DNA of 34,496 nucleotides from [Clostridium] fimetarium (GTDB taxonomy: Bacteria; Bacillota; Clostridia; Lachnospirales; Lachnospiraceae). Of this stretch, positions 24,842 to 34,405 are shown piece after piece. The notes beneath the pieces are model-generated. The model worked only from the letters and a program-made list of their open reading frames with translations. It was not told the DNA's origin and did no database searches. Within the stretch, counting starts at the first letter, position 1, and every line of letters begins with the position of its first letter. The stretch spans positions 1 to 34,496 of the forward strand of contig NZ_FOJI01000024.1 in assembly GCF_900111235.1 (NCBI RefSeq), read 5' to 3'. Made by a program: the position numbers and the translations under genes.

Positions 24842-26102
24842 GTTCATAAAATCATATTCAAATCGAAAAAAACCAATTCTACGAAGGACTATAACCTACA
24901 TACTAATCTTGTCTATTATGATAACTTCTATAACCTTTAATTTTGCAATTGCCGCAACCATAGGAAGTACGGGTGGTACTAAATCTACGGCAAGTGCTGA
25001 ATCAGTCGAAACGACTGCGGACCCAGGAATAAATTCTCCATCCGCCATCTTAATGGAAGCTTCAACAGGGCAAGTAATATATGAAAAAAATGCAGATGAA
25101 CAATTGCATCCAGCTAGCATCACTAAGATTATGACATTGATATTAATCTTTGATGCGATAGATTCAGGTAAAATTAAGCTTGAAGACGAGGTTACAGTTT
25201 CAGAGCATGCAGCTTCGATGGGAGGCAGTCAGGTATTCCTTGAGGTTGGAGAAGTACAAACGGTTCAGACCATGATAAAGTGTATTTCAGTGGCGAGTGC
25301 TAACGATGCATCAGTAGCAATGGCTGAGCATATATGGGGAAGTGAAGATACATTTGTAGCAAAAATGAATGAGCGTGCAAAAGAGCTTGGTATGAATAAT
25401 ACGAACTTTGTAAATTGCTGTGGTCTTGATGTAGATGGTCATATGACAACAGCTAGAGATATTGCTTTAATGTCACGTGAGTTAATTACAAAATATCCAC
25501 AGATTCACAATTATTCAACAATATGGATGGATACAATTACACATGTTACGAAAAAAGGTGAGACAGAATTCGAGTTGTCGAACACCAATAAGCTGATAAA
25601 ACAGTATGAGTGGGCAACAGGCCTAAAGACTGGTTCTACCGGTCTAGCCAAATGTTGTCTATCCGCTACTGCGTTAAGAAATGATATCGAACTAGTTGCA
25701 GTTATTTTGGCTGCCCCTGATAGCAAAACTAGATTTTCAGATGCTATCACTTTACTTAATTATGGATATGGTCTGTGCAGTATTTATAAGGATGAGAACC
25801 CACCTGTTTTAGAGAAGGTTAGTATAAATAGTGGTGTAAAAGAAGATGTTACGTGCAAATATTTAGACGTATATAAATATCTAAGTCTTGAATCATTTAA
25901 CGCTAGCGATGTGACATCAGAATTACAATTATTAGAGAATATACAAGCGCCAATTAATGAGGGCGATGTTGTAGGACAGTTGGTATATAAGTTAAATGGA
26001 AAAGAAATCGGTGCGGTGAGTATTGTGGCAAGCGAGAGCATAAGAGAAGCCAAATTTTTTGATTCATTTATTAAAGTAATTAAGAATGCATTGATGAACT
26101 AA
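24840..26102 (+). CDS. D-alanyl-D-alanine carboxypeptidase (low-molecular-weight penicillin-binding protein)
   Basis: This DacA/DacF-type serine peptidase trims the terminal D-Ala from peptidoglycan stem peptides. Numbering from the in-frame GTG at 24831, the active-site motifs are SITK (96-99), SAN (156-158) and KTG (266-268), all intact. A signal peptide (RRTITYILILSIMITSITFN, cleavage probably near AIA-AT) directs export. A C-terminal PBP5_C-like domain ends in an amphipathic helix for membrane attachment. Start choice: GAGGGAG (24825-24831) is eight bases before a TTG at 24840 but touches the GTG at 24831, so I prefer TTG. Expression may be limited by the hairpin covering this site. A terminator follows. 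Confidence 0.93.
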   Translation: MFIKSYSNRKKPILRRTITYILILSIMITSITFNFAIAATIGSTGGTKSTASAESVETTADPGINSPSAILMEASTGQVIYEKNADEQLHPASITKIMTLILIFDAIDSGKIKLEDEVTVSEHAASMGGSQVFLEVGEVQTVQTMIKCISVASANDASVAMAEHIWGSEDTFVAKMNERAKELGMNNTNFVNCCGLDVDGHMTTARDIALMSRELITKYPQIHNYSTIWMDTITHVTKKGETEFELSNTNKLIKQYEWATGLKTGSTGLAKCCLSATALRNDIELVAVILAAPDSKTRFSDAITLLNYGYGLCSIYKDENPPVLEKVSINSGVKEDVTCKYLDVYKYLSLESFNASDVTSELQLLENIQAPINEGDVVGQLVYKLNGKEIGAVSIVASESIREAKFFDSFIKVIKNALMN

Positions 26103-26106
26103 TATA

Positions 26107-26161
26107 AAAAAATCAAGACCAACGGCTACTGAGCATTGCAGCATTGGTCTTGATTTTTTTT
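26107..26161. terminator. Bidirectional terminator
   Basis: AAAAAATCAAGACCAA (26107-26122) pairs with TTGGTCTTGATTTTTT (26144-26159), with T residues on and A residues before the stem. It can stop the carboxypeptidase transcript on the plus strand and the phospholipase-family transcript on the minus strand. Confidence 0.9.
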
Positions 26162-26178
26162 GAAAATTAAAAAGATCA

Positions 26179-27150
26179 TTAATCATTACTTTTGAAATAA
26201 ACCATCTCATCACCTAATCTCCAATTTAATCCAGTATGATAAGACATTCCACCAGTGGAATTGGAGAACTTAGAAATTGAGCATTTTTTGTCCAAGACAT
26301 CCATAGCCATATGAATGAAACGGATGGCATCGGTCATTCCAAGATTATATAAATCCATAAATGAGCTATACATTTCTGTGTTGTTAAAAGGTATATGCCA
26401 TTCTTCGTGATTTTCATTTAGACAAGCTCTTGAAGGTAATTTTCTGGTAAACATTAAACTGGTTCCAATATGACTTCCCATGATTGGTTTTTCAATCAAG
26501 CCAATCAAAGGTTTTTTAACTCCATATTTATTATTTAGGAGACTATTTATTTTAAGACCTCGTTTTATGGAGCCTCTGACATAATTTGCAGTGATATCAC
26601 ATTTATAAGTTTCTGAAATGGCATGTGCAATAATTGGACTAATCACATCGATTTCTTTTTGGGATATTTCCATAAATTTAGACCGTTTTATATCACATAT
26701 ATTTTTTCCATTACGATCCATATAAAGCAATTCGTCAATGTTAGATTCAAATTGACAATGGATTGATAGAGATTTGTTCTTACCTTCGGGACTTTTGTCG
26801 TGTAAATTTGTAAAATAGTAGACAAAAGGGTGTGAAGCGCAGTCTAGACTATAGTGGCACAGCATTCCATAGAGGTACGAAGTGGCGATTTCGTCGTTAT
26901 CTAGCCCGTTATCCTTTAAATAATCAACATAATGATAGAAGAAAATATCCGTGCGTTGTGTATGCATTTTACTCCCAATATTTTTATCATGTGCAATGAC
27001 GGAATGAAGTAAATCATAAAAGAATATATCAGGACCTTGAAGACCTAGACGGAAAGCCCCTAACCCTTTTTTTATTGTATGTTTGGTTGAAATATCTACT
27101 TTTTTAAAGACATCTTGTCCAAATAGAAAATGTGTTGCTAAACTTGGCAT
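26179..27150 (-). CDS. Zinc-dependent phospholipase C family protein
   Basis: This 323-residue member of the Zn_dep_PLPC fold shows the metal-ligand pattern: MPSLATHFLFG at the start, LHSVIAHDKNIGSKMHTQRT, FFYHYVDYLK, and YGMLCHYSLDCASHPFVYYF, where the HxxxD...H spacing is diagnostic. Secreted clostridial alpha-toxin-like enzymes have signal peptides; this protein has none and lacks a C2-like domain. It is therefore probably an intracellular enzyme of the group often called zinc-dependent phospholipase C family, with an uncharacterised substrate. AGGAG lies five bases before the ATG at 27150; the frame can be extended to a TTG at 27165. It is divergent from rarA across 160 bases. Confidence 0.87.
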   Translation of the reverse strand: MPSLATHFLFGQDVFKKVDISTKHTIKKGLGAFRLGLQGPDIFFYDLLHSVIAHDKNIGSKMHTQRTDIFFYHYVDYLKDNGLDNDEIATSYLYGMLCHYSLDCASHPFVYYFTNLHDKSPEGKNKSLSIHCQFESNIDELLYMDRNGKNICDIKRSKFMEISQKEIDVISPIIAHAISETYKCDITANYVRGSIKRGLKINSLLNNKYGVKKPLIGLIEKPIMGSHIGTSLMFTRKLPSRACLNENHEEWHIPFNNTEMYSSFMDLYNLGMTDAIRFIHMAMDVLDKKCSISKFSNSTGGMSYHTGLNWRLGDEMVYFKSND

Positions 27151-27310
27151 ATGAACTCCTATCAAATAACCTATTTTAAAGCAATTATATCACTAAATAT
27201 ATCATGTTGTATAGGCACATCCCTATATCAATCTTGCAAATAAAATGCTATTATATTTGTAACTATTTAGGAGTCACATATATACTTCTAATAGTCTTTG
27301 GAGGTATGTT

Positions 27311-28639
27311 ATGGATTTATTTGATTATGTGCGTGAAAATACAATGAAAAGCGAATCGCCGTTGGCCTCAAGGTTAAGACCGACTACTCTTGATGAAGTG
27401 GTAGGGCAAAGGCATATTATTGGTGAGGATAAGTTATTATATCGCGCAATTAAGGCGGATAAGATAAGCTCAGTAATATTTTATGGACCGCCAGGAACAG
27501 GTAAAACAACCCTAGCAAAAGTAATTGCAAATTCAACAAGTTCCGAATTTTGTCAATTAAATGCTACGGCTTCCGGTAAAAAAGATATGGAAGAAGTGAT
27601 TCAAAAAGCCAAGGATAATCGTGGAATGTATGCAAAGAAAACAATATTATTTGTAGATGAAATTCATAGATTTAATAAGAGCCAACAAGATTATTTATTG
27701 CCATTTGTGGAAGATGGAACAATTGTATTAATTGGTGCAACAACAGAGAATCCATATTTCGAGGTAAATGGAGCTCTTATTTCTCGATCAATTATATTTG
27801 AGTTAAAACCACTAGATAAGGATGATATTAAGATTTTATTGAAGCGAGCCGTATATGACAAGGAAAAGGGAATGGGCAGCTATAATGCTCAAATTGAAGA
27901 AGATGCTTTGGAATTTCTTTCTGATATTGCCAATGGGGATGCAAGAAATGCATTGAATGCGATTGAACTTGGCATTCTTACTACGAAGAAGGCAGAAGAT
28001 GGAAAAATACACATAACGCTTTCGGTTGCACAGGAATGTATTCAAAAACGAGTTGTAAAGTATGATAAAACAGGTGACAACCATTATGATACAATATCAG
28101 CATTTATTAAAAGTATGAGGGGATCGGATCCCGATGCCGCAGTTTACTACTTGGCTAGAATGCTGTATGCAGGGGAGGATATCAAATTTATTGCCAGAAG
28201 AATCGTGATATGTGCCAGTGAAGATGTAGGAAATGCAGATCCAATGGCGCTAACAGTAGCAGTTTCGGCTTTCGAAGCAGTCGAACGACTTGGTATGCCA
28301 GAAGCAAGGATTATCTTATCTCAAGCTGTTACCTATGTAGCGACCGCGCCCAAGAGTAATGCTGCCTATAACGCAATTAATATGGCATTGGACACTGTCA
28401 AAAACGAAAAGACTGGTGCAATCCCATCACCTTTACGCGATGCGCATTATAAGGGTGCGGCAAAGTTAGGACATGGCGAAGGATATTTATACGCGCATGA
28501 TTATCCCAATCATTATGTAAAACAGCAGTATTTGCCAGATGAATTAGTAGATGTGAAGTTTTATGTACCTACAAATCTTGGGTATGAAGACAAGATTGGA
28601 GAGCATATGAGAAAGATTAAAGGGCAATCAACAAATTAG
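27311..28639 (+). CDS. rarA: Replication-associated recombination protein RarA (MgsA/WRNIP1 family)
   Basis: This 442-residue AAA+ ATPase related to clamp loaders acts at stalled replication forks and single-strand gaps. The N-terminal ASRLRPTTLDEVVGQRHIIG is the family opening. Walker A is GPPGTGKTT (59-67), Walker B has DEIHRFNKSQQD (116-127), sensor 1 is GATTENP, and SDIANGDARNALNAIEL contains the sensor 2 arginine. The C-terminal oligomerisation part carries FIKSMRGSDPDAAVYYLARM and the conserved YLYAHDYPNHYVKQQYLPD. All motifs are intact. GGAGG lies a few bases before the ATG. With recQ and the SWIM-SNF2 gene it is the third replication or repair enzyme in the window. Confidence 0.96.
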   Translation: MDLFDYVRENTMKSESPLASRLRPTTLDEVVGQRHIIGEDKLLYRAIKADKISSVIFYGPPGTGKTTLAKVIANSTSSEFCQLNATASGKKDMEEVIQKAKDNRGMYAKKTILFVDEIHRFNKSQQDYLLPFVEDGTIVLIGATTENPYFEVNGALISRSIIFELKPLDKDDIKILLKRAVYDKEKGMGSYNAQIEEDALEFLSDIANGDARNALNAIELGILTTKKAEDGKIHITLSVAQECIQKRVVKYDKTGDNHYDTISAFIKSMRGSDPDAAVYYLARMLYAGEDIKFIARRIVICASEDVGNADPMALTVAVSAFEAVERLGMPEARIILSQAVTYVATAPKSNAAYNAINMALDTVKNEKTGAIPSPLRDAHYKGAAKLGHGEGYLYAHDYPNHYVKQQYLPDELVDVKFYVPTNLGYEDKIGEHMRKIKGQSTN

Positions 28640-28658
28640 AAATCGACGCTAAAAAACC

Positions 28659-28687
28659 TTGTGGCGAACAGGGAAAATGTGTATAAT
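28659..28687 (+). promoter_or_regulatory. Promoter of the DUF5717/DUF5716 unit
   Basis: A perfect -10 box TATAAT (28682-28687) lies 17 bases after TTGTGG (28659-28664). The DUF5717 start codon is about 72 bases downstream. Confidence 0.65.
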
Positions 28688-28758
28688 ATAGCTTAAAAGA
28701 ACTTTAAATTAACGGTATAAAATACGATTGATAAAGAGAATTTTGGGGGCTTTTGGTT

Positions 28759-31700
28759 ATGAAAGATCAAATTAATAGATTAGCAAGAGGCGAATTTGTA
28801 TATGAGACGCCTAAATTAACGATTTCAATAGTAGATATAGAGGCTAGTATTCAAGCTGGGTCAACATATTGCCACGAATTTAAAATAGTGGGAAGCAGTG
28901 AAATCAAAGGCGTTGTATATTCAAATGATTATAGAGTTACTGTGGATAACAGTAACTTTATTGGCGTTGAAAATCTAATCAAATATACGGTTGATCTTGT
29001 TGGCGTTGAGCCAAGTGAAATAATCGATGGACAATTTGATATTATTAGCAATGCGGATGAGATATCCATCCCATATTCTTTTAAAGTGATTGAAAAAGAG
29101 ATTGAGACTTCAATGGGAAAAGTGCATAATCTTTTTCACTTCGCAAATATGGCACAGATGGCATCTGAAGAAGCACAAAAGCTTTTTGTGTCCAAGAATT
29201 TTCCAGAAGTGTTCCTAAAAAATGACTTGAATCTATTAAATATTTACGAAAGTTTGAATAAGGGAGAAAATATTCGAAATAACATCGAAGAATTTTTGAT
29301 TGCAATCCATAAAAAATCTTTTATTAGCTTAAGCTTGTCAGAACCTAAAAAGATATACAAAACATTTACTGAAAATTATAAAGATGTAGTGGTCATTAGG
29401 AAACATACTTGGGGTTATATTGAGTTAAATATCGCGAGTGATTCAGAATTTATTAAGCTATCATTGAATGAAAATAATCTTAATTCTGAAATATTCACCG
29501 GAAATAAATTTGAATTGGAATACCTTCTGGATAAAAGCAAGATGCATCATGGAAAGAATTTCGGGAGAATTATTATAACGAGTACCTATCAAGAGTTGAT
29601 TTATGAAATAGAAGTTAATAATTATTCAATCGGGATAGTGGATGAAAAATCTATAGATAAAGAAATCAACATGAAGGAAAAGAAGAGAGCAATTTATGAA
29701 TTGTCTCGGAAATACATAGATTTTAGAGCTAAGCGGATTGATGTAAAATCATGGATAGATGAATCCAATCACATCCTTGATAGAATTCGTAGTATTGCAG
29801 ATAAAGATATTTATTTCAGACTTGTTCAGGCACAGATATATTTTACACAGCAAAAAATAGATACTGCACAATGGCTGTTAGATAGTGTTAAAGATGAGAT
29901 ATTGCAACAAAAAGCGGAAAACGTTACAATATATTGCTATTATTTATACGTGAATTCTTTGATTAAAAAAGATACCCAGTATTCACAGGAAATACTTAAA
30001 ACGGTAAAGAAATATTACGAAAATGGTCATGATGAATGGCAGTTGCTATGGATTATGTTTTACATTGATGAAGAATATGATAAAAATCAGAGTATTAAAT
30101 TAGCAAGAATCAAGGAACAATTCCATAAGGGATACAAGAGCCCCATTTTATATTTAGAGGCTTCTAATATAATAAATGCGCAACCAATGTTACTTAGAGT
30201 ACTCAATGACTTTGAATTACAAGTGATTAATTTTGCGTGTAAGTATAATATTATCAATGAAAAATTGGCACAGCAGATTTGTGAAATTTGTAAGAATGAA
30301 AAAAGTAGATCAAAGACATTTTTACGAATATTAAATAGAGTTTATAATATTTACAATAATGACCAGATGCTCAACGTACTATGTACTAATTTGATTAGAA
30401 ATGAGATATCAGGACCTAATGTATTTGAAATATATGAGCAGAGTATTCTTAAGAATTTTAGGATTACTAAATTATATGAATTCTATATGGATTCCATTGA
30501 TGAAAGTAAAATGAAAATTTTCCCTAAAATGGTATTGCTTTATTTTGCATACAATAACCAGCTAGATTACGATAAAAAGGCATTTTTATATGCAAATATA
30601 ATAACAAACAAAGAAAAGGAAAAGGATACTTATTCTAGTTATAGAAAACAGATTGAGTTATTTGCAATTGATCAGATTAGAAGAGGAAGAATTAATGAAA
30701 ATTTGATTATTATTTATAAAGATATTTGGGACAAGTCTATTTTAAATAAAGAAACGGCCGAAACTATTTCAAAGATATTATTTACATATAAACTGACCTG
30801 CCATAATGATAAAATCAAATTTGTTATAGTAAAACATAAAGAATTACTGAAAGAAATCAAAATACCTTTCGTGAAGCATGTGGCATATATTCAGATGTAT
30901 ACTGAAAACTGCTCAATTGTGTTTGAAGATGAATTTAAGGTGCGTAAGAAAGACAGTATCTCATTTGAAATTAAAAGGTTATTTGAAGATATGTCTTTGG
31001 TGAATTTGGTCTATGATGAGAATAATTATGACCTAGGTTTATTACAATATTTTTGTGAAGGCAATCGTAAATACCAGAAACATTCAATGGGGTATTTAAA
31101 GATGCAAAATTATTTGAATCATTCTAATGAGGTGACTCCAGAATTTAAGCGAGAGCTTAGAAATTCAATTATTCATTATTATTATTTGGAATACATAGGG
31201 GATGAGTTTGAACAAAACTTTCCTGAAATCAATACAGAAAATCTGACCCAGACAGAATCCTCCATGCTGATAGAAACTTGTATCATGCATGGAATGTATG
31301 AGGACGCATATGATTTGACCTTGCTTTACGGCTATAGAAAAGTCAAACCCCAAAGATTATTTAAATTGTGTAGAAGAATGATTGAGATTACAGATTATAA
31401 TTGCAATGAATTTATTATAGGAATGAGCGAATATGTATTCTTAGGGAAAAAATATGATGATGTTGTCCTTGAATATCTGGTTTCAAATTTCAATGGAACC
31501 ACTAAGACAATGTTAGAAATATGTGATGCATGTTATAATTTCAATATTGATGCTCATGAACTGGAAGAACGTTTAATATCGCAAATGATATTTTCTAATA
31601 GTAAACAATTACAGTTAGATAACGTATTTGAAAAATATTACGAAAGAGGTGCCAAAGATCGAATCGTTGAGGCATATTTAGCATATAATTCCTACAATTA

Positions 31701-32352
31701 TTTTGTGAAAGAAAAAGATATGAATGAAAACGTATTTAAAATACTAGAGAACAGAATGTTCTCTAGTGACGAGGCTACAATTGTTTGTGAAATTGCACTC
31801 CTTAAGTACTATTCAACAATTAAATTATTAGAAGAAAAACAATTAATCTTTGCAAATAAATTATTAGATAAATTATGTACTGAAAGTAAGATCTTTAGTT
31901 TCTTTAAAAAATTTGAAAATAGGGTGACACTTCCATTTTATGCGATGGATAAAACAATTATTGAATTCAGGACCAATCCGAATAATAAGGTCACTATTAA
32001 TTATATTACAGGTGATAAAAATAAAAGGGTTGATAGTGATAAGAAGGATGAATATGTAAAAGAGACAATGAAAAATACTTTTGAAGGAGTATTTACGAAG
32101 GAATTCACAATGTTATATGGAGACACTTTAGAGTATTACTTCACAGTCATTGCTAATGGTTCTGAAACATCAACTGATAATAAGAAGATTATTTACGATA
32201 GTATTAATACATTGAATACGAATGGACGATTTGATTTTATAAATGATATGCTTGCAAGTAAGGAACTTCATGATATGGCTACATTACATAAACTTATGCA
32301 CGGTTACTGCGTTCAGGATTATGTGACTGGGGTTGTGTTTAAGCCGCTATAA
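28759..32352 (+). CDS. DUF5717 family protein (large, helical-repeat)
   Basis: I recognise this protein of about 1197 residues as DUF5717-like; the family has no known function. The N-terminus has two beta-rich, Ig-like segments (about 15-110, GSTYCHEFKIVGSSEIKGVV; and about 205-295, WGYIELNIASDSEFIKLSLN). From about residue 300 it is almost all helical with TPR-like spacing (for example KDIYFRLVQAQIYFTQQKID and AQWLLDSVKDEILQQKAENV). The last 100 residues return to beta structure. There is no signal peptide or membrane helix. GGGGG lies nine bases before the ATG at 28759; a TTG at 28753 is an alternative start. Size and repeats suggest a scaffold. A run of 12 G residues, repeat copy 4 and a tandem array separate it from the DUF5716 gene. 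Confidence 0.85.
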   Translation: MKDQINRLARGEFVYETPKLTISIVDIEASIQAGSTYCHEFKIVGSSEIKGVVYSNDYRVTVDNSNFIGVENLIKYTVDLVGVEPSEIIDGQFDIISNADEISIPYSFKVIEKEIETSMGKVHNLFHFANMAQMASEEAQKLFVSKNFPEVFLKNDLNLLNIYESLNKGENIRNNIEEFLIAIHKKSFISLSLSEPKKIYKTFTENYKDVVVIRKHTWGYIELNIASDSEFIKLSLNENNLNSEIFTGNKFELEYLLDKSKMHHGKNFGRIIITSTYQELIYEIEVNNYSIGIVDEKSIDKEINMKEKKRAIYELSRKYIDFRAKRIDVKSWIDESNHILDRIRSIADKDIYFRLVQAQIYFTQQKIDTAQWLLDSVKDEILQQKAENVTIYCYYLYVNSLIKKDTQYSQEILKTVKKYYENGHDEWQLLWIMFYIDEEYDKNQSIKLARIKEQFHKGYKSPILYLEASNIINAQPMLLRVLNDFELQVINFACKYNIINEKLAQQICEICKNEKSRSKTFLRILNRVYNIYNNDQMLNVLCTNLIRNEISGPNVFEIYEQSILKNFRITKLYEFYMDSIDESKMKIFPKMVLLYFAYNNQLDYDKKAFLYANIITNKEKEKDTYSSYRKQIELFAIDQIRRGRINENLIIIYKDIWDKSILNKETAETISKILFTYKLTCHNDKIKFVIVKHKELLKEIKIPFVKHVAYIQMYTENCSIVFEDEFKVRKKDSISFEIKRLFEDMSLVNLVYDENNYDLGLLQYFCEGNRKYQKHSMGYLKMQNYLNHSNEVTPEFKRELRNSIIHYYYLEYIGDEFEQNFPEINTENLTQTESSMLIETCIMHGMYEDAYDLTLLYGYRKVKPQRLFKLCRRMIEITDYNCNEFIIGMSEYVFLGKKYDDVVLEYLVSNFNGTTKTMLEICDACYNFNIDAHELEERLISQMIFSNSKQLQLDNVFEKYYERGAKDRIVEAYLAYNSYNYFVKEKDMNENVFKILENRMFSSDEATIVCEIALLKYYSTIKLLEEKQLIFANKLLDKLCTESKIFSFFKKFENRVTLPFYAMDKTIIEFRTNPNNKVTINYITGDKNKRVDSDKKDEYVKETMKNTFEGVFTKEFTMLYGDTLEYYFTVIANGSETSTDNKKIIYDSINTLNTNGRFDFINDMLASKELHDMATLHKLMHGYCVQDYVTGVVFKPL

Positions 32353-32362
32353 GGGGCGGAAT

Positions 32363-32374
32363 GGGGGGGGGGGG
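32363..32374 (+). repeat. G12 homopolymer just after the DUF5717 stop
   Basis: Twelve G residues in a row lie 11 bases after the stop codon in a strongly AT-rich region. A G7 run (34187-34193) holds the equivalent place before repeat copy 5. Such tracts slip easily during replication. Confidence 0.85.
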
Positions 32375-32385
32375 CGCGGAACGGA

Positions 32386-32566
32386 TGAATATTCATTTGT
32401 AATTATGTATTTCGCCTGCCTTTCCTTCAAGCAGCATATTTTTTTGCTAGCCTCAGAGATGATGAAAAGTCTCACTTCGTTCGATTTTCATCTGAGTCTA
32501 GGAAAAAATATAAACGCTACTTTCAGCCGGTCGACGGCGAAATGCATAATTACAAATGAATATTCA
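32386..32566 (+). repeat. Dispersed structured palindromic repeat, copy 4
   Basis: This 181-base element starts 33 bases after the DUF5717 stop. The left arm (32386-32416) begins TGAATATTCATTTGTAATTA and pairs with the right arm (32536-32566) over 31 bases with a single G-U pair. The core matches copy 2 closely (CCTTTCCTTCAAGCAGCATA, TTTTCATCTGAGTCTAGG, CTTTCAGCCGGTC). Its right conserved block reads GGTCGACGG where other copies have GGTCTGCG. Confidence 0.88.
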
Positions 32567-32610
32567 TAGGTTTACGCGTTTGAAGGGGTGGAAGAACTTA
32601 AAAGCGGAGA

Positions 32611-32930
32611 CCTTAAGACCTAAGACCTTAAGACCTAAGACCTTAAGACCTAAGACCTTAAGACCTAAGACCTTAAAACCTGAGACCTAAAACCTTAAAA
32701 CCTTAAAACCTTAAAACCTTAAAACCTTAAAACCTTAAAACTTTAAAACACTAGACCATTTAACCTTGAAATATTGGCGATCATTAAGGGCAAAAGGCCC
32801 AAAAGCCCAAAAGCCCAAAAGCCAAAAGCCAAAAGCCAAAAGGCAAAAGCCAAAAGCCAAAAGCCAAAGCCAAAGCAAAAGCAAAAGCCAAAAGCCAAAG
32901 CAAAAGCAAAAGCCAAAGTCAAAAGGGCAT
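32611..32930 (+). repeat. Compound tandem array between DUF5717 and DUF5716 genes
   Basis: Three arrays follow each other. A 15-base unit CCTTAAGACCTAAGA repeats about five times from 32611. An 8-base unit CCTTAAAA repeats about seven times (32693-32748). Then GCCCAAAA, GCCAAAA and GCAAAA units run from about 32793 to 32925. The last block shares the A4GC motif with the start of the array after copy 2. A 66-codon Lys/Pro/Gln-rich frame here is an artefact. The array ends about 85 bases before the DUF5716 start codon. Confidence 0.9.
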
Positions 32931-33015
32931 AAGAACGTAAGGTATAAAAAGTATTTAAGGCATTAAAACATAAAAAAAAGAAAACATAAAAATATATTTA
33001 GGAGAGGAGAGAATC

Positions 33016-34182
33016 TTGAAGATTGTGGATGAGTTGATATTGGGGATTGATATAGGGGATAAATTTTCGCAGGTGAGTTATTATGATGTAAAGACTCAGA
33101 CGGCGGAGTCGGTGCCGCTGATTGGAAATGCGATGATTCTCAAAAATCCAGTCCCATTAAATATAATTTTTGAAAATGCACAGCAAGGTCTTCCAATTCA
33201 GATGGATGAGTTAACGAAGCTTGTCGGCTATTTGTTAGATAGTGCTAAGAAATTTAGGAAAATTTCAGATGTAAATAAAATCTGCGTAACAGTTGAAGAA
33301 TTTAGCATAACGTTACTAGATGCTTTAAAAACTGTTTTTTCCATATATGGTTATAATGCGGATAGGCTAAGTTTTATAAGTCATGAGGAAAGCTATGCAT
33401 ATTATGCATTTAGTATGAAAAAAGAATTATGGAGTGGTGGGGTTTTGCTCCTCGATTATAGTTTCAAGGGAATTGCGGCATTTCAATTGGCAAATTTCAA
33501 GATTAAAAATAATGATATCATAGCTGAGGAATACCAATTATTTGAGGATAATGAGTTATTGCAGGCGGTAAGAGGCGAAAAATCGCTTGAAGAAGTGGAT
33601 GAACGATTAGTAAAAATCGTTAAGCAACTTATGAATGGTAAAGTGATTTCTTCAATATACCTTACGGGAGCTGGATTCGATACGGATCATTTGCCATCTG
33701 GATTTCTTAAGTTCATATGTAACAGACAAAGGGTATTTGTAGGACAGAACCTGTATGTAAAAGGGGCTTGTATTGCAGCTTGTGAAAATGTTGTTGCAAC
33801 TAAATATACGAATACAATATTTGCATGTAAAAATAGAATTACAACTGGCATTGAAATAGAAATTCTCGAGCGTGGAAAGAATCGGATTCTAAGAGTCGTA
33901 AAACCAGGAACGAATTGGTATGAAGCAGGAAGAACTATGGATTTTATTATGGACGATTGTACTGAAATAAAACTTAAGATGATTCCCATAGCGGGAAAAG
34001 CGAATTACGAAGAAATCGTTGATTTGACTGATTTTCCATATAGAACTAACAAAACAACTAGAATAAAAATGGAGTTTAAATTTACTGCTGATGATAGATG
34101 TCTAATAACTGTTAAAGATAAAGGGTTCGGCGATATAGTAAGAAGTTCGGGTAAATTGATACATAAAAATCTAAAAATATAA
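33016..34182 (+). CDS. DUF5716 family protein with actin/Hsp70-type ATPase fold
   Basis: I recognise this 388-residue protein as DUF5716-like. The N-terminal 270 residues show the actin/Hsp70/hexokinase nucleotide-binding pattern: phosphate 1 LGIDIGDKFSQVSYYD (9-24), phosphate 2 GVLLLDYSFKGIAAFQL (about Asp147) and the adenosine motif SSIYLTGAGFD (TGAG from 217). It lacks a full Hsp70 substrate-binding domain; the last 110 residues are beta-rich (TGIEIEILERGKNRILRVVK, then FKFTADDRCLITVKDKG), as a reduced substrate domain might be. The start is TTG at 33016, preceded by GGAGAGGAGAG. The J-protein at 12274 could stimulate it; this is inference. It follows DUF5717 in the same direction. ATPase fold: good confidence; role unknown. 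Confidence 0.82.
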   Translation: MKIVDELILGIDIGDKFSQVSYYDVKTQTAESVPLIGNAMILKNPVPLNIIFENAQQGLPIQMDELTKLVGYLLDSAKKFRKISDVNKICVTVEEFSITLLDALKTVFSIYGYNADRLSFISHEESYAYYAFSMKKELWSGGVLLLDYSFKGIAAFQLANFKIKNNDIIAEEYQLFEDNELLQAVRGEKSLEEVDERLVKIVKQLMNGKVISSIYLTGAGFDTDHLPSGFLKFICNRQRVFVGQNLYVKGACIAACENVVATKYTNTIFACKNRITTGIEIEILERGKNRILRVVKPGTNWYEAGRTMDFIMDDCTEIKLKMIPIAGKANYEEIVDLTDFPYRTNKTTRIKMEFKFTADDRCLITVKDKGFGDIVRSSGKLIHKNLKI

Positions 34183-34194
34183 TTATGGGGGGGC

Positions 34195-34375
34195 GTGAAT
34201 ATGAATTTCTAATGAATCATTTGACTTGCCTTTCCTTCAAGCAGTATGTTCTTTACAAGCCTCAGAGATGATAAAAAGACTCGCTTGCGCTTGCTTTTTA
34301 TCTGAGTCTTGACATAACATAAGCACTGCTTTCAGCCGGTCTGCGTCAAATGATTCATTAGAAATTCATATTCAC
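34195..34375 (+). repeat. Dispersed structured palindromic repeat, copy 5
   Basis: This 181-base element starts 13 bases after the DUF5716 stop. The left arm (34195-34225) begins GTGAATATGAATTTCTAATG and is a perfect 31-base inverted repeat of the right arm (34345-34375). Arm sequence differs from all other copies (AATGAATCATTTGAC where others have ATTATGCATT-like sequence), yet pairing is complete. The core has CCTTTCCTTCAAGCAGTATG, TTTTTATCTGAGTCTTG and CACTGCTTTCAGCCGGTCTG. Confidence 0.9.
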
Positions 34376-34405
34376 TGGGTACCCATTTGGTGGGGGCGTT
34401 AAAAA

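Noticed and set aside
32611-32930. Possible CRISPR array
   Set aside because: Units of 6-15 bases are contiguous and there are no unique spacers; no cas genes are in the window.
32766-32966. 66-codon Lys/Pro/Gln-rich frame
   Set aside because: It is a translation of the AAAAGCC-type array, with no ribosome-binding site and no non-repeat content.
33687-33989. 100-codon minus-strand frame inside the DUF5716 gene, and similar antisense frames in other genes
   Set aside because: They lie wholly inside well-supported genes on the opposite strand and show no motif or ribosome-binding site.
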